Assembly: GCF_013166595.1 (NCBI RefSeq) | Contig: NZ_JABKKG010000001.1 | Coordinates: 372,001-436,000, forward strand | Reading direction: 5' to 3' | DNA: 64,000 nt | Source: Palleniella intestinalis | GTDB taxonomy: Bacteria > Bacteroidota > Bacteroidia > Bacteroidales > Bacteroidaceae | Shown: positions 47,350 through 55,552 of the stretch, one piece after another | Numbering within the stretch: position 1 is the first letter of the stretch | Layout: every line of letters starts with the position of its first letter | Position numbers and translations under genes: made by a program | The notes under the pieces: generated by a model | Told to the model about the DNA's origin: nothing | The model's database searches: none | What the model saw: the letters and a program-made list of their open reading frames with translations, nothing else

Positions 47350-47380
47350 CAAAGATACAAAATTCATCCGACTTTCCAAA
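47350..47380 (-). promoter_or_regulatory. Promoter reading through array 3 toward the dehydrogenase
   Basis: On the minus strand TTTG (47377-47380), 19 bases, TATCTTTG (47350-47357). Transcription would start at the edge of the 22-bp array and give a leader of about 210 bases. Confidence 0.65.
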
Positions 47381-47491
47381 AAAATACATGATAATTATCA
47401 CTGTCGGCAATGATTACGTTTGCATAACAAAAATGTCAGCATACGCAAACAAAAAAGCAGCAATCAATGGCCGCAATACAAAAAAAATCAG

Positions 47492-47499
47492 TACCTTTG
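47492..47499 (+). promoter_or_regulatory. -7 box of the kdsA-kdsD unit
   Basis: TACCTTTG about 48 bases before the kdsA ATG; no convincing -33. Confidence 0.45.
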
Positions 47500-47546
47500 C
47501 CCATGAATGTGCAAACAAAGCATATTTCATAAACAACAGACATATT

Positions 47547-48308
47547 ATGAAACCAATATTCATCGCAGGACCATGTGTCATAGAATCGGCAGAACTTCTT
47601 GACATTGTTGCCAAGGAAATCACAAGAATAAACAGCCGCTTGTCCACAAACATTGTCTTCAAGGCAAGTTTCGACAAGGCTAACCGTACATCCATAAAAT
47701 CATTCCGAGGCCCCGGCATAGAACAGGGCATGAGGATGCTCGGAGACATCAAGGACAAGTATGGTCTTCAAATACTTACAGACATACACGAAAGCCATCA
47801 GGCTGAGGTGGTGGCTGAGGTGTGTGACATAATCCAGATTCCGGCTTTCCTTTGCCGACAGACTGACTTGCTGGTGGCTGCTGCAAAGACGGGGCGCACG
47901 GTGAACATCAAGAAAGCGCAATTCCTTAGCGGACAGGACATGCGGTATCCTGTCGAGAAAGCACTTGAAGCGGGTGCAAAGGATGTGTGGCTCACCGAAC
48001 GTGGCAACTGTTTCGGCTACAACAACCTTGTTGTGGATTTCAGAAACATATCTGACATGCTTGACATTGTGCCGCGCGTGATTATGGACTGTACACACAG
48101 CGTGCAGCGACCGGGAGCCAGTGGAGGGAAAACAGGTGGCGACCGGAGGTTTGTCCCTGCCATGGCAAAGGCTGCAAAAGCGTTCGGTGCCACGGGATAT
48201 TTCTTCGAGGTGCATCCTGCCCCTGACAACGGGCTGAGTGATGCAGCGAACATGCTTGAGCTGGAGAAACTCGAATCTCTCATAAAGGAATTGGTTATCG
48301 CGGATTGA
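47547..48308 (+). CDS. kdsA: 3-deoxy-8-phosphooctulonate synthase, metal-dependent class
   Basis: A 253-residue TIM-barrel enzyme condensing arabinose 5-phosphate with phosphoenolpyruvate to Kdo-8-phosphate for lipopolysaccharide. The start at MKPIFIAGPCVIES is canonical; 84 upstream open codons are spacer. Cys10 in AGPCVIES, in place of Asn, marks the metal-dependent class. Other motifs are FKASFDKANRTSIKSFRGPG, DIIQIPAFLCRQTDLL and CTHSVQRPG. kdsD follows 57 bases later. Confidence 0.95.
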   Translation: MKPIFIAGPCVIESAELLDIVAKEITRINSRLSTNIVFKASFDKANRTSIKSFRGPGIEQGMRMLGDIKDKYGLQILTDIHESHQAEVVAEVCDIIQIPAFLCRQTDLLVAAAKTGRTVNIKKAQFLSGQDMRYPVEKALEAGAKDVWLTERGNCFGYNNLVVDFRNISDMLDIVPRVIMDCTHSVQRPGASGGKTGGDRRFVPAMAKAAKAFGATGYFFEVHPAPDNGLSDAANMLELEKLESLIKELVIAD

Positions 48309-48365
48309 CAACAACCGACATATTGACAAACAAAACAGCGTTTCTGACGAAAACGTACAATAAAA

Positions 48366-49328
48366 ATGAATGACAGACTATCCAACGCACGCGATTACGC
48401 CATTGCATGCATGAAAGAGGAAGCACAGGCTGTGCTGAACATGATACCAAGTCTTGACGAAAACTTTGAGCGTGCCATAAGGATGATACATGAATGCCAC
48501 GGCAAAGTCATTGTGACCGGTGTCGGAAAGAGCGGACATATCGGGGCAAAAATAGCGGCGACACTGTCAAGTACAGGGACACCGTCATTCTTCATCAATC
48601 CGTTGGACGTGTTCCATGGTGACCTTGGAGTGATGACACAGGATGACATTGTCCTCGCAATAAGCAATTCCGGACAGACCGATGAACTACTTCGGTTCAT
48701 ACCTATGGTACTGCACATGAACATTTCGATAATAGCCATGAGCGGCAACCCGGACTCGTTACTTTCAAAATACAGTTCTGTACATCTCAATACGAAGGTG
48801 GAGAAAGAGGCTTGTCCGCTTAACCTTGCGCCGACAAGCAGCACAACGGCGCAGCTTGTCATGGGGGATGCTTTGGCTGTGGCACTCATGCAGGTGCGCG
48901 ACTTCAAGCCGCGCGACTTTGCACAGTTCCACCCCGGAGGTGAACTTGGCAAAAGGCTTCTTACGACAGCACGCGATGTCATGCGGACGGATGACATGCC
49001 TGTCATTCCGCAGGATATGCATCTTGGAGAGGCGATTATACATGTCAGCAAGGGAAAACTCGGTCTGGGCGTGGCGCTTAAGGACGGGAAAATCATTGGA
49101 ATCATAACAGACGGCGACATCAGGCGTGCCATGGAGAAGTGGCAGGCTGAGTTCTTCAACCATACTGTCGCTGACATTATGACACGGAAGCCGAAGTGTG
49201 TGGCTCCGACAGCTAAGATATCGGAAATCCAAAACATAATGCACGAACATAAAATCCACAGTGTGCTTGTTACAGACGATGACCACAGGCTTCTCGGAGT
49301 GGTAGACCATCATTCGTGCATGGTGTAA
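48366..49328 (+). CDS. kdsD: D-arabinose 5-phosphate isomerase
   Basis: A 320-residue KpsF/GutQ-family enzyme making arabinose 5-phosphate from ribulose 5-phosphate, the substrate of KdsA. The SIS domain (about 30-180) has GVGKSGHIGAKIAATLSSTG and AISNSGQTDELL. Two CBS domains follow (about 205-320; MRTDDMPVIPQDM, ITDGDIRRAMEK). Pairing with kdsA makes a two-step Kdo module. Confidence 0.95.
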   Translation: MNDRLSNARDYAIACMKEEAQAVLNMIPSLDENFERAIRMIHECHGKVIVTGVGKSGHIGAKIAATLSSTGTPSFFINPLDVFHGDLGVMTQDDIVLAISNSGQTDELLRFIPMVLHMNISIIAMSGNPDSLLSKYSSVHLNTKVEKEACPLNLAPTSSTTAQLVMGDALAVALMQVRDFKPRDFAQFHPGGELGKRLLTTARDVMRTDDMPVIPQDMHLGEAIIHVSKGKLGLGVALKDGKIIGIITDGDIRRAMEKWQAEFFNHTVADIMTRKPKCVAPTAKISEIQNIMHEHKIHSVLVTDDDHRLLGVVDHHSCMV

Positions 49329-49427
49329 AAAAGCACCGATTATCGACAGGCAACAAAAGTCACGACGGCAACGTGTGGCGTAATGACCAAAGGGTTTTGT
49401 AACACTAAAAACAAGGTTTTAAATAGG

Positions 49428-49466
49428 AAAAGGAGACTATCTCACACTTGTGAGACAATCTCCTTT
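49428..49466. terminator. Bidirectional terminator between kdsD and the GH57 gene
   Basis: AAAGGAGA-TCTCACA pairs with TGTGAGA-TCTCCTTT with small internal mismatches. T-rich tracts follow on both strands (CTTCTTATT on plus, TTCCTATTT on minus). Confidence 0.75.
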
Positions 49467-49552
49467 CTTCTTATTCCTAAACCTTCAATCAGCAAGAGGC
49501 ACACAGCCATTGGTTAATGCCAACGCCTCTCGCTTGCAATAAAGCCGGCACA

Positions 49553-50926
49553 TTATTTCTTAGCCTCATCCTTTGCAGTTTTCTTGGCTGTTGTCGTCTT
49601 CTTTGTTGCAGATTTCTTTGCAGTTTTTTCAGCAGGAAGAACCTTCGCAAGCTTTGCCTGCAAACGCTCGATTTCCTTATGCTGCTTCTCAATCTCCTTT
49701 GTCTGGTTAGTGATTGTGGTAAGCATATTCTCCAGTTCCTCATTGTCTATGCCACCGTATAGTGCACGGACACGAGAGATGAAGTCACCAAGGATGTTCA
49801 TGTAGTTTGTGAACGCATCGAAAGGACCGTCATAGATGCCACGGTCAATGTCCCAGTTGCTTGCCTTGGTGGTCATGAAGCGGAAGTTGTTGGATGCCTG
49901 GAGGTAGTCCCAATCCTGCAACAGACGAGGGTCATTGGCTATCAGCAGACGGTCAGCAACGGAGTATAGCTTGTTGAAAGCCTCCTGCTGCATCTGGTTG
50001 CCAAGCCATACCGAGCAGTCGCGCTCTTCATCAACCCATGACAATGTGTCAGGAACATCGATGGAACCTACTGAGTCGAACTTTTCAAACACCTCACTTG
50101 GAGTAGCCCATTCAATGCCTCTTTCGCTTGCCTGTGACGGCAACGCCTTCAGGAAGTCAAGGATATGGCTTGACAATGGCTGTGCTATGCCAAGAGCTGT
50201 AAGCTCCATGAAGATATTCACAACTTGTTCCTCGGCAGGGCAAGATGCTATATTATTCATATAAGTATCAGCCATCAACGGATAACCTGACCAAGATTTG
50301 TTGCTGAAACGGAGTGATATATCGTCCGACAGGTTGACATCACGAAGCAAAAGTTTCAGGTTTGGTGCCATGTTGCAGTTATAAACATAATGCGGGGACT
50401 TCCAGCCAAGGACATGCTTTGCACCTTCTGTCAACATACCCTTATAACCAAGTGATGCCACCTGTGCACCAATCTCGTCTGTATAGATAAGGGATGAGTT
50501 GCGGACTACTGTTGGACGCTTGCCAAAACATTCCTGAATCTTGTCGGACATCTTCTCAATGTCACGCTTGAAACTTTCCTCATTGACAAGACCTGCAAGA
50601 CCGTGAGAATAAGGTTCTGTCAAGAATTCCACACGTCCTGTCTCATTCATCTTCTGCAGTTTCTCGATGACTTGAGGAGCGTGCATCTCCAACTGCTCCA
50701 TACCAACACCGGAGATTGAGAACGCAACCTTAAAGCCCGGTGCGGTGTCAAGCATCTCCTGCAGGGCGTCAAGAGCAGGCATATAAGAGTTGTTTACAAT
50801 ATAGTTGACACTCTGCTCGTTTGCATAGTCATCATAATAGTAATGGTCTGTACCGATGTCAAAGAAGCGGTAACGTTTGAGATGTGTTATCTGGTGTATC
50901 TCAAAATATAAACATATTGTTTTCAT
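49553..50926 (-). CDS. Glycoside hydrolase family 57 with coiled-coil and lysine-rich tail
   Basis: A 457-residue alpha-amylase-type enzyme acting on alpha-glucans. The N-terminal GH57 barrel has MKTICLYFEIHQITHLKRYR and VEFLTEPYSHGLAGL, with a C-terminal helical domain (WDYLQASNNFRFMTTK). The last 60 residues are unusual: a coiled coil (TKEIEKQHKEIERLQAKLAK) and then a Lys/Ala/Thr-rich tail (KKSATKKTTTAKKTAKDEAK) like histone H1. It is the third gene of the glycogen set GH133-GT4-GH57. The tail might bind nucleic acid or polysaccharide; that is inference. Confidence 0.87.
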   Translation of the reverse strand: MKTICLYFEIHQITHLKRYRFFDIGTDHYYYDDYANEQSVNYIVNNSYMPALDALQEMLDTAPGFKVAFSISGVGMEQLEMHAPQVIEKLQKMNETGRVEFLTEPYSHGLAGLVNEESFKRDIEKMSDKIQECFGKRPTVVRNSSLIYTDEIGAQVASLGYKGMLTEGAKHVLGWKSPHYVYNCNMAPNLKLLLRDVNLSDDISLRFSNKSWSGYPLMADTYMNNIASCPAEEQVVNIFMELTALGIAQPLSSHILDFLKALPSQASERGIEWATPSEVFEKFDSVGSIDVPDTLSWVDEERDCSVWLGNQMQQEAFNKLYSVADRLLIANDPRLLQDWDYLQASNNFRFMTTKASNWDIDRGIYDGPFDAFTNYMNILGDFISRVRALYGGIDNEELENMLTTITNQTKEIEKQHKEIERLQAKLAKVLPAEKTAKKSATKKTTTAKKTAKDEAKK

Positions 50927-51025
50927 AGCGTGGTTCTTTTAACTTGTTTAATGTTTGGATGCGATAAAATCGCTTTTCATTTTCTATTGTTTATGTGCTA
51001 TTATGCTTATTATCAAGCTATTTCA

Positions 51026-52327
51026 TCACTTGATGTAGTTACGGAGATATTCTTCATTGTCAAACCATCCCTTTGCAAGAAGCTGGTCGTAGCATTGGCG
51101 TATGCGCCAGCCGACTTTTTCCCATGTAATCCGGTCAACCTCCTTCAAGCCTTCCTCAGCTATGTATTTATGGAAGCCTTCATTGGTGCACAATGAGTAG
51201 ATCGCGTCTGCCATTGCGTGGATGTCCCAATAGTCAACCTTCAACACGTTGGTGAGAATCTCACCGCAGCCGGACTGTTTGGAGATGATAGACGGACAAC
51301 CGCACTGCATGGCCTCCAATGGGGCTATGCCAAACGGCTCTGAAACTGACGGCATGACAAAAACATCGGAATTCTTATAGCACTCATAAACCTGACGTCC
51401 TCGCTGGAAGCCCGGGAAATGGCATTTGTCTGCAATGCCATAACGAGCGGCAAGCTCTATCATAGCGTTCATCATGTCACCGGAACCAGCAAAGCAGAAA
51501 CGGACATTCTGTGTACGCTGCAACACAAGTTTTGCTGCCTCAATGAAATATTCCGGACCTTTCTGCATAGTGATACGTCCAAGGTATGTGACAACCTTCT
51601 CGTTAGGAATCTTCTTCGGGACAATATTGCGATACTCTTCCGAGAGAGGATAAACGGCATTGTGCATGGCAACACACTTGCGTGGATCCTGATGATACTG
51701 GTTGATGACAGTCTGACGGGTCAGCTCTGACACACACATGATACAGTCAGCATGATCCATGCCATTCTTCTCTATCGAGTAGACCGTCGGATTCACCTTA
51801 CCGCGTGAACGGTCGAAGTCTGTGGCATGGACATGTATGCACAATGGTTTGCCACTCACCATCTTGGCATGTACTCCGGCTGGGAATGTCAGCCAGTCAT
51901 GGGCGTGAATCAAATCAAACTGCTCGCTTCGTGCCAAAACGCCGGCTATGATTGAGAAATTGTTTATCTCGTCATGCAGATTGCCAGGATAGCCTCCTGC
52001 AAAGCCGATGCAACCCATGTCATCAAGCCCCTGCATATAGTTGAAATCAGCATAGATGTGGTCACGGAAACGATAGTAATCTTCCGCCGTATGACCGACA
52101 AAGCGATTCTTTATATTGTCATATTGCACGTCACGCCATGCAACAGGCACCTGTGACATATTGATGATTTTCAGGAATTTCTCTTCGTCACCACATGGCT
52201 TTGGCATACAGAATGTTGTCTCCACATCACCCTGCAATGACAAGCCTTTCGTGATACCGTAAGAAGCTACAGCAAGTCCGCCATAGATTTTAGGAGGGAA
52301 CTCCCATCCAAACATTAGAACTTTCAT
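51026..52327 (-). CDS. Glycogen synthase-type glycosyltransferase (GT4-like)
   Basis: A 433-residue GT-B enzyme. The N-terminal acceptor loop is FGWEFPPKIYGGLAVASYG, and the C-terminal nucleotide-sugar site includes TYLGRITMQKGPEYFIEAA and PSVSEPFGIAPLEAMQCG with the EX7E pattern. Its place between a debranching enzyme and a GH57 enzyme supports glycogen synthesis. It lies 21 bases after the GH133 gene. Bacteroides genomes carry the same gene order. Confidence 0.88.
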   Translation of the reverse strand: MKVLMFGWEFPPKIYGGLAVASYGITKGLSLQGDVETTFCMPKPCGDEEKFLKIINMSQVPVAWRDVQYDNIKNRFVGHTAEDYYRFRDHIYADFNYMQGLDDMGCIGFAGGYPGNLHDEINNFSIIAGVLARSEQFDLIHAHDWLTFPAGVHAKMVSGKPLCIHVHATDFDRSRGKVNPTVYSIEKNGMDHADCIMCVSELTRQTVINQYHQDPRKCVAMHNAVYPLSEEYRNIVPKKIPNEKVVTYLGRITMQKGPEYFIEAAKLVLQRTQNVRFCFAGSGDMMNAMIELAARYGIADKCHFPGFQRGRQVYECYKNSDVFVMPSVSEPFGIAPLEAMQCGCPSIISKQSGCGEILTNVLKVDYWDIHAMADAIYSLCTNEGFHKYIAEEGLKEVDRITWEKVGWRIRQCYDQLLAKGWFDNEEYLRNYIK

Positions 52328-52348
52328 AGTATGTTTTCCTCCTTATTA

Positions 52349-54289
52349 TTAATAGGTATAAGATTCAAGTAGTTTTGACATACGGAGCAGCTCCGCCACA
52401 TTCATTGCAAAAGCACATCCTCCTCTTCCATGGAATGGAGGGTTGCCGTCAAAGAGCTCAGGCATAGTTCCCACCGCATGGTAGAACATCTCATCCTCAA
52501 AGCCTACCATCTGACGGTGCACAAAGGACAAGCGTGAACGCTTATGCAGCTTCAGGACAGCTTCCATATAAAAACCGCCAAGCCAAGGCCATGCTGTTCC
52601 CTGGTGGTAAGCCCAGTCACGCTGGTTCTGTGTGCCTACGTAATAAGGAGTGTACTTGCCACTCTTTGGTGACAAAGAACGGAGGCCTTTTGCTGTCAGA
52701 AGCTCACGGGTACAGAAATCTATGACACTCTTCTGCTGTGCTGTCTCCAATGGGGAATAGTCAAGCGCAACGGCAAATATCATGTTCGGACGCACTTCTG
52801 CATTAGGCACACCATTGTCAACATAGTCCCAAAGGTAGCCGCTTTCATTCACAAACACCTCTTGGAAAGACTGCTTGATGGCATTAGCCTTGCTCTCATA
52901 TTTGTCAGACGCGAAACCGTCATTCTTGAAACGTGCCAATTCCGCAACAAACTTCAAGGCATTGTACCACAAAGCGTTTATCTCCACGACATAACCGGAG
53001 CGCGGCACGACAGGTTTGCCATACACAGTTGAGTTCATCCATGTCATGGCCTTTGACGCACCATTGATTTTCAGCAGTCCGTTGTCTGCAACAAAGATGT
53101 TAGGATGCTTGCCGGCCTCTATGGTATTGATGATGTTCCATACAAGTTCGCCATACAGTTCAAATGCCTTCTCATCGCCTTGCGAGTGAGCATATTGCTG
53201 TATAGCCCAAACAGCCCATAACGGAACATCTGGCTGTTCTATCTCCGCAATGTCATATTGTAAAGGCTTGCCTATAAGAAAATCATTAAGAGCTTTGCCT
53301 GCCGTTTTCATTATCAGTTCAAAACGGTCCGGCTCTTCAATGGCAAGCGCAAGACCGGGCAAAGAAATGAATGTGTCTCTTGCACGGCACTTGAACCATG
53401 GATAGCCGGCAATTATGTATGAGCCATCTTTCTTGTGATTATAGAATTGATGCGCTGAAGAGTAAAGGGAGCGGAAGAAATTGTCTCGTGCAGGACGATG
53501 GTCACACTCTTCATCAAAAAGTTTTTTCAAGGTGGAAGGTTTTATCTTTGAGGTGCAGGCTGCAAACACAACACTTTCTCCTTTCTTCATTGTCACCTCA
53601 AAATATCCAGGCACATAAAGATCCTCCTGGAAAGCATATCCACGCTCCTGTTCTTTAGGGTATTCTATGCCACGATACCAGTCAGGAGCAAAGACGAACT
53701 CATTCTTCTTTGACAGCTGCATGTTAAGCTCAGGATAGCCGGCATATAAGGATGTCTTTATACCATTCTCTATTTCCTGGTATTCACGTGACGCGACACC
53801 ATTCTCATGGCACAAGTCATTCACACTGCGGAATGCAAGAAAAGGACGCAGACGGAGCTTTGTCTGTGACGGTCCGTCAACAAGAGTGTATCGTATAAGT
53901 ATGCGGTTCTCGTAATGCTGGAAGATTTTCTCCCTTTTCAAGACAACACTTCCCACGCGATAAAGTGTTGTCGGAATATGGTCGCAGTCAAACTCCCGGA
54001 TGTATTTATGTCCTTTCGGGGCATAATTGTTTCCCTGATACTTGTGAAGTCCCAAATTGAACTCCACATCATGCTGGACAACACTGCAATCCAAAGATGA
54101 CAGCAGCACATGATTGTCATCATCAATCTCCGGAACCGGTATAACAAGCAAACCATGGTACTTTCTTGTGTTGCAGTCTACGAGAGTAGAATAACTATAA
54201 GCCCCTGAGCGGTTTGTGCGCAGCAGTTCCTTGCTCAAAACGGCCTCCAAGTTGGTCATCGTAGCCTTCTCAAATTTAAGATAACTCAT
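52349..54289 (-). CDS. Glycogen debranching enzyme (GH133, amylo-alpha-1,6-glucosidase)
   Basis: A 646-residue enzyme removing alpha-1,6 branches. The N-terminal beta domain contains LLRTNRSGAYSYSTLVDCNTRKYHGL, and the C-terminal alpha/alpha barrel contains YPWFKCRARDTFISLPGLAL, AWAIQQYAHSQGDEKA-type helices and QRDWAYHQGTAWPWLGG. It is the first gene of the glycogen operon. Confidence 0.93.
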   Translation of the reverse strand: MSYLKFEKATMTNLEAVLSKELLRTNRSGAYSYSTLVDCNTRKYHGLLVIPVPEIDDDNHVLLSSLDCSVVQHDVEFNLGLHKYQGNNYAPKGHKYIREFDCDHIPTTLYRVGSVVLKREKIFQHYENRILIRYTLVDGPSQTKLRLRPFLAFRSVNDLCHENGVASREYQEIENGIKTSLYAGYPELNMQLSKKNEFVFAPDWYRGIEYPKEQERGYAFQEDLYVPGYFEVTMKKGESVVFAACTSKIKPSTLKKLFDEECDHRPARDNFFRSLYSSAHQFYNHKKDGSYIIAGYPWFKCRARDTFISLPGLALAIEEPDRFELIMKTAGKALNDFLIGKPLQYDIAEIEQPDVPLWAVWAIQQYAHSQGDEKAFELYGELVWNIINTIEAGKHPNIFVADNGLLKINGASKAMTWMNSTVYGKPVVPRSGYVVEINALWYNALKFVAELARFKNDGFASDKYESKANAIKQSFQEVFVNESGYLWDYVDNGVPNAEVRPNMIFAVALDYSPLETAQQKSVIDFCTRELLTAKGLRSLSPKSGKYTPYYVGTQNQRDWAYHQGTAWPWLGGFYMEAVLKLHKRSRLSFVHRQMVGFEDEMFYHAVGTMPELFDGNPPFHGRGGCAFAMNVAELLRMSKLLESYTY

Positions 54290-54365
54290 AGTTGTATTTT
54301 AAGGTTAATAATATTTATTTCATAGATTTCTTGAGGACATCCTAAATGTTCCTCTAACATTATGG

Positions 54366-54373
54366 CAAAGATA
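54366..54373 (-). promoter_or_regulatory. -7 box of the glycogen operon, next to the miaA terminator
   Basis: TATCTTTG on the minus strand. The nearest TTTG (54398-54401) is 24 bases upstream and lies inside the hairpin that ends miaA, so promoter and terminator overlap. Confidence 0.5.
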
Positions 54374-54379
54374 GCAAAA

Positions 54380-54407
54380 AAGTTGCTTGATTAATATCAA
54401 ACAACTT
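54380..54407 (-). terminator. Terminator of miaA
   Basis: On the minus strand AAGTTG-TTTGAT pairs with ATCAAG-CAACTT, followed by TTTTGC. It is palindromic enough that it could also serve as an operator for the downstream promoter. Confidence 0.7.
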
Positions 54408-54475
54408 CTTTTTTAACATTATTTACTATATATATTCCATGTTTTGCCGAAGTATTGCAACTTACATCCTTATTT

Positions 54476-55489
54476 TCACTTTTCTGCCTGCTGGCAGACA
54501 GAGTCATATATCTCACGTATCCGGCTTACTTTTTCCTCCATCGGGAGAAGCGCTGAAACCCAGTGAATCTTTATGCCACGTCGCTCCATGCCTCGGAACC
54601 ATGTCATCTGACGCTTTGCAAACTGATGGATATGTATCTCCAACTGTTCGAGCATATCCTCGTAAGAACGGCGGCCGATGACATATTCTGTCACATATTT
54701 ATATTCAAGACCATAGTATATCAAGTCATCAGGATGTACACCGTTAGCAAGAATGGTCCTTATCTCTTCAACCATCCCCTCGTCAACCCTTGCCTTAAGG
54801 CGGGAACTGATTTTGCTCCTGCGTTCGTCCCTCGGTATGTCAACACCTATAACGACAGTGTCTATCACAGGGAAAGGTCTGTCTTCCGTCCTATGCTCAA
54901 GGTTGTATGCCTCTATCTCTATAGCTCTTATGGCACGCTGTGGCGAGTCAACGTCAGTCTTGTTGTGCATGTCGGAGTTGTTCCTCTCTTTCAAATCCGT
55001 CAAGATAGCGGTCAGCTCTTCCATGGACTTTGTTGACATCTCTGCCCTAAGCTGTTCGTTCTTTGGCACGGGAGAAAGATTATACTCACGGATGACCGAT
55101 TCGACATAAAGTCCTGAACCTCCGCAAAGTATTGGCAGCACTCCCCTACTCTGGCAATCAGAGTAAGCATTAAGGAAATCCTGCTGGTATTGGAATATAT
55201 TGTACTTGGCTCCGGGTTCACAAATGTCAATCAGATGATAAGGGACATCAATGATTGCAGGCACGCCGGGCAACGCCCACTTCCTCATATCTTGGGTGGA
55301 CATGTCAACAGAATAGTCGCACAGATCCTTGCCCGTTCCAATATCCATCATACGATATACCTGACGAGAATCACCAGATATAATCTCTGCCGGCTGTCCT
55401 TCAGCAATATAGCTTGCAGCAAGATGTGCCGCCAATGTTGTCTTACCAGATGCTGTCGGTCCGACAATTGTTATCATCTTTCTTTCCAT
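54476..55489 (-). CDS. miaA: tRNA dimethylallyltransferase
   Basis: A 337-residue enzyme adding a dimethylallyl group to adenosine 37 of UNN-decoding tRNAs. P-loop GPTASGKTTLA, then ISGDSRQVYRMMDIGTGK, GGSGLYVESVI and the C-terminal KRQMTWFRGMERRGIKIHW are diagnostic. The ATG at codon 5 is an alternative start. It is slightly longer than average. It stands between the PL11 gene and the glycogen operon, each separated by a terminator. Confidence 0.94.
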   Translation of the reverse strand: MERKMITIVGPTASGKTTLAAHLAASYIAEGQPAEIISGDSRQVYRMMDIGTGKDLCDYSVDMSTQDMRKWALPGVPAIIDVPYHLIDICEPGAKYNIFQYQQDFLNAYSDCQSRGVLPILCGGSGLYVESVIREYNLSPVPKNEQLRAEMSTKSMEELTAILTDLKERNNSDMHNKTDVDSPQRAIRAIEIEAYNLEHRTEDRPFPVIDTVVIGVDIPRDERRSKISSRLKARVDEGMVEEIRTILANGVHPDDLIYYGLEYKYVTEYVIGRRSYEDMLEQLEIHIHQFAKRQMTWFRGMERRGIKIHWVSALLPMEEKVSRIREIYDSVCQQAEK

Positions 55490-55504
55490 TTGTTACTTCT
55501 AATA

Positions 55505-55543
55505 AATGTGAATGGCAGCATTTAGCACACCGCCATTCACATT
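55505..55543 (-). terminator. Hairpin after the PL11 gene
   Basis: AATGTGAATGGC pairs with GCCATTCACATT across a 15-base loop, directly downstream of the PL11 stop on its strand, followed by TATTAG. Confidence 0.65.
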
Positions 55544-55552
55544 AACATGATT

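Noticed and set aside
47295-47546. 84-codon N-terminal extension of KdsA
   Set aside because: It covers the tandem array and both promoters; KdsA homology begins at MKPIFIAGPC.
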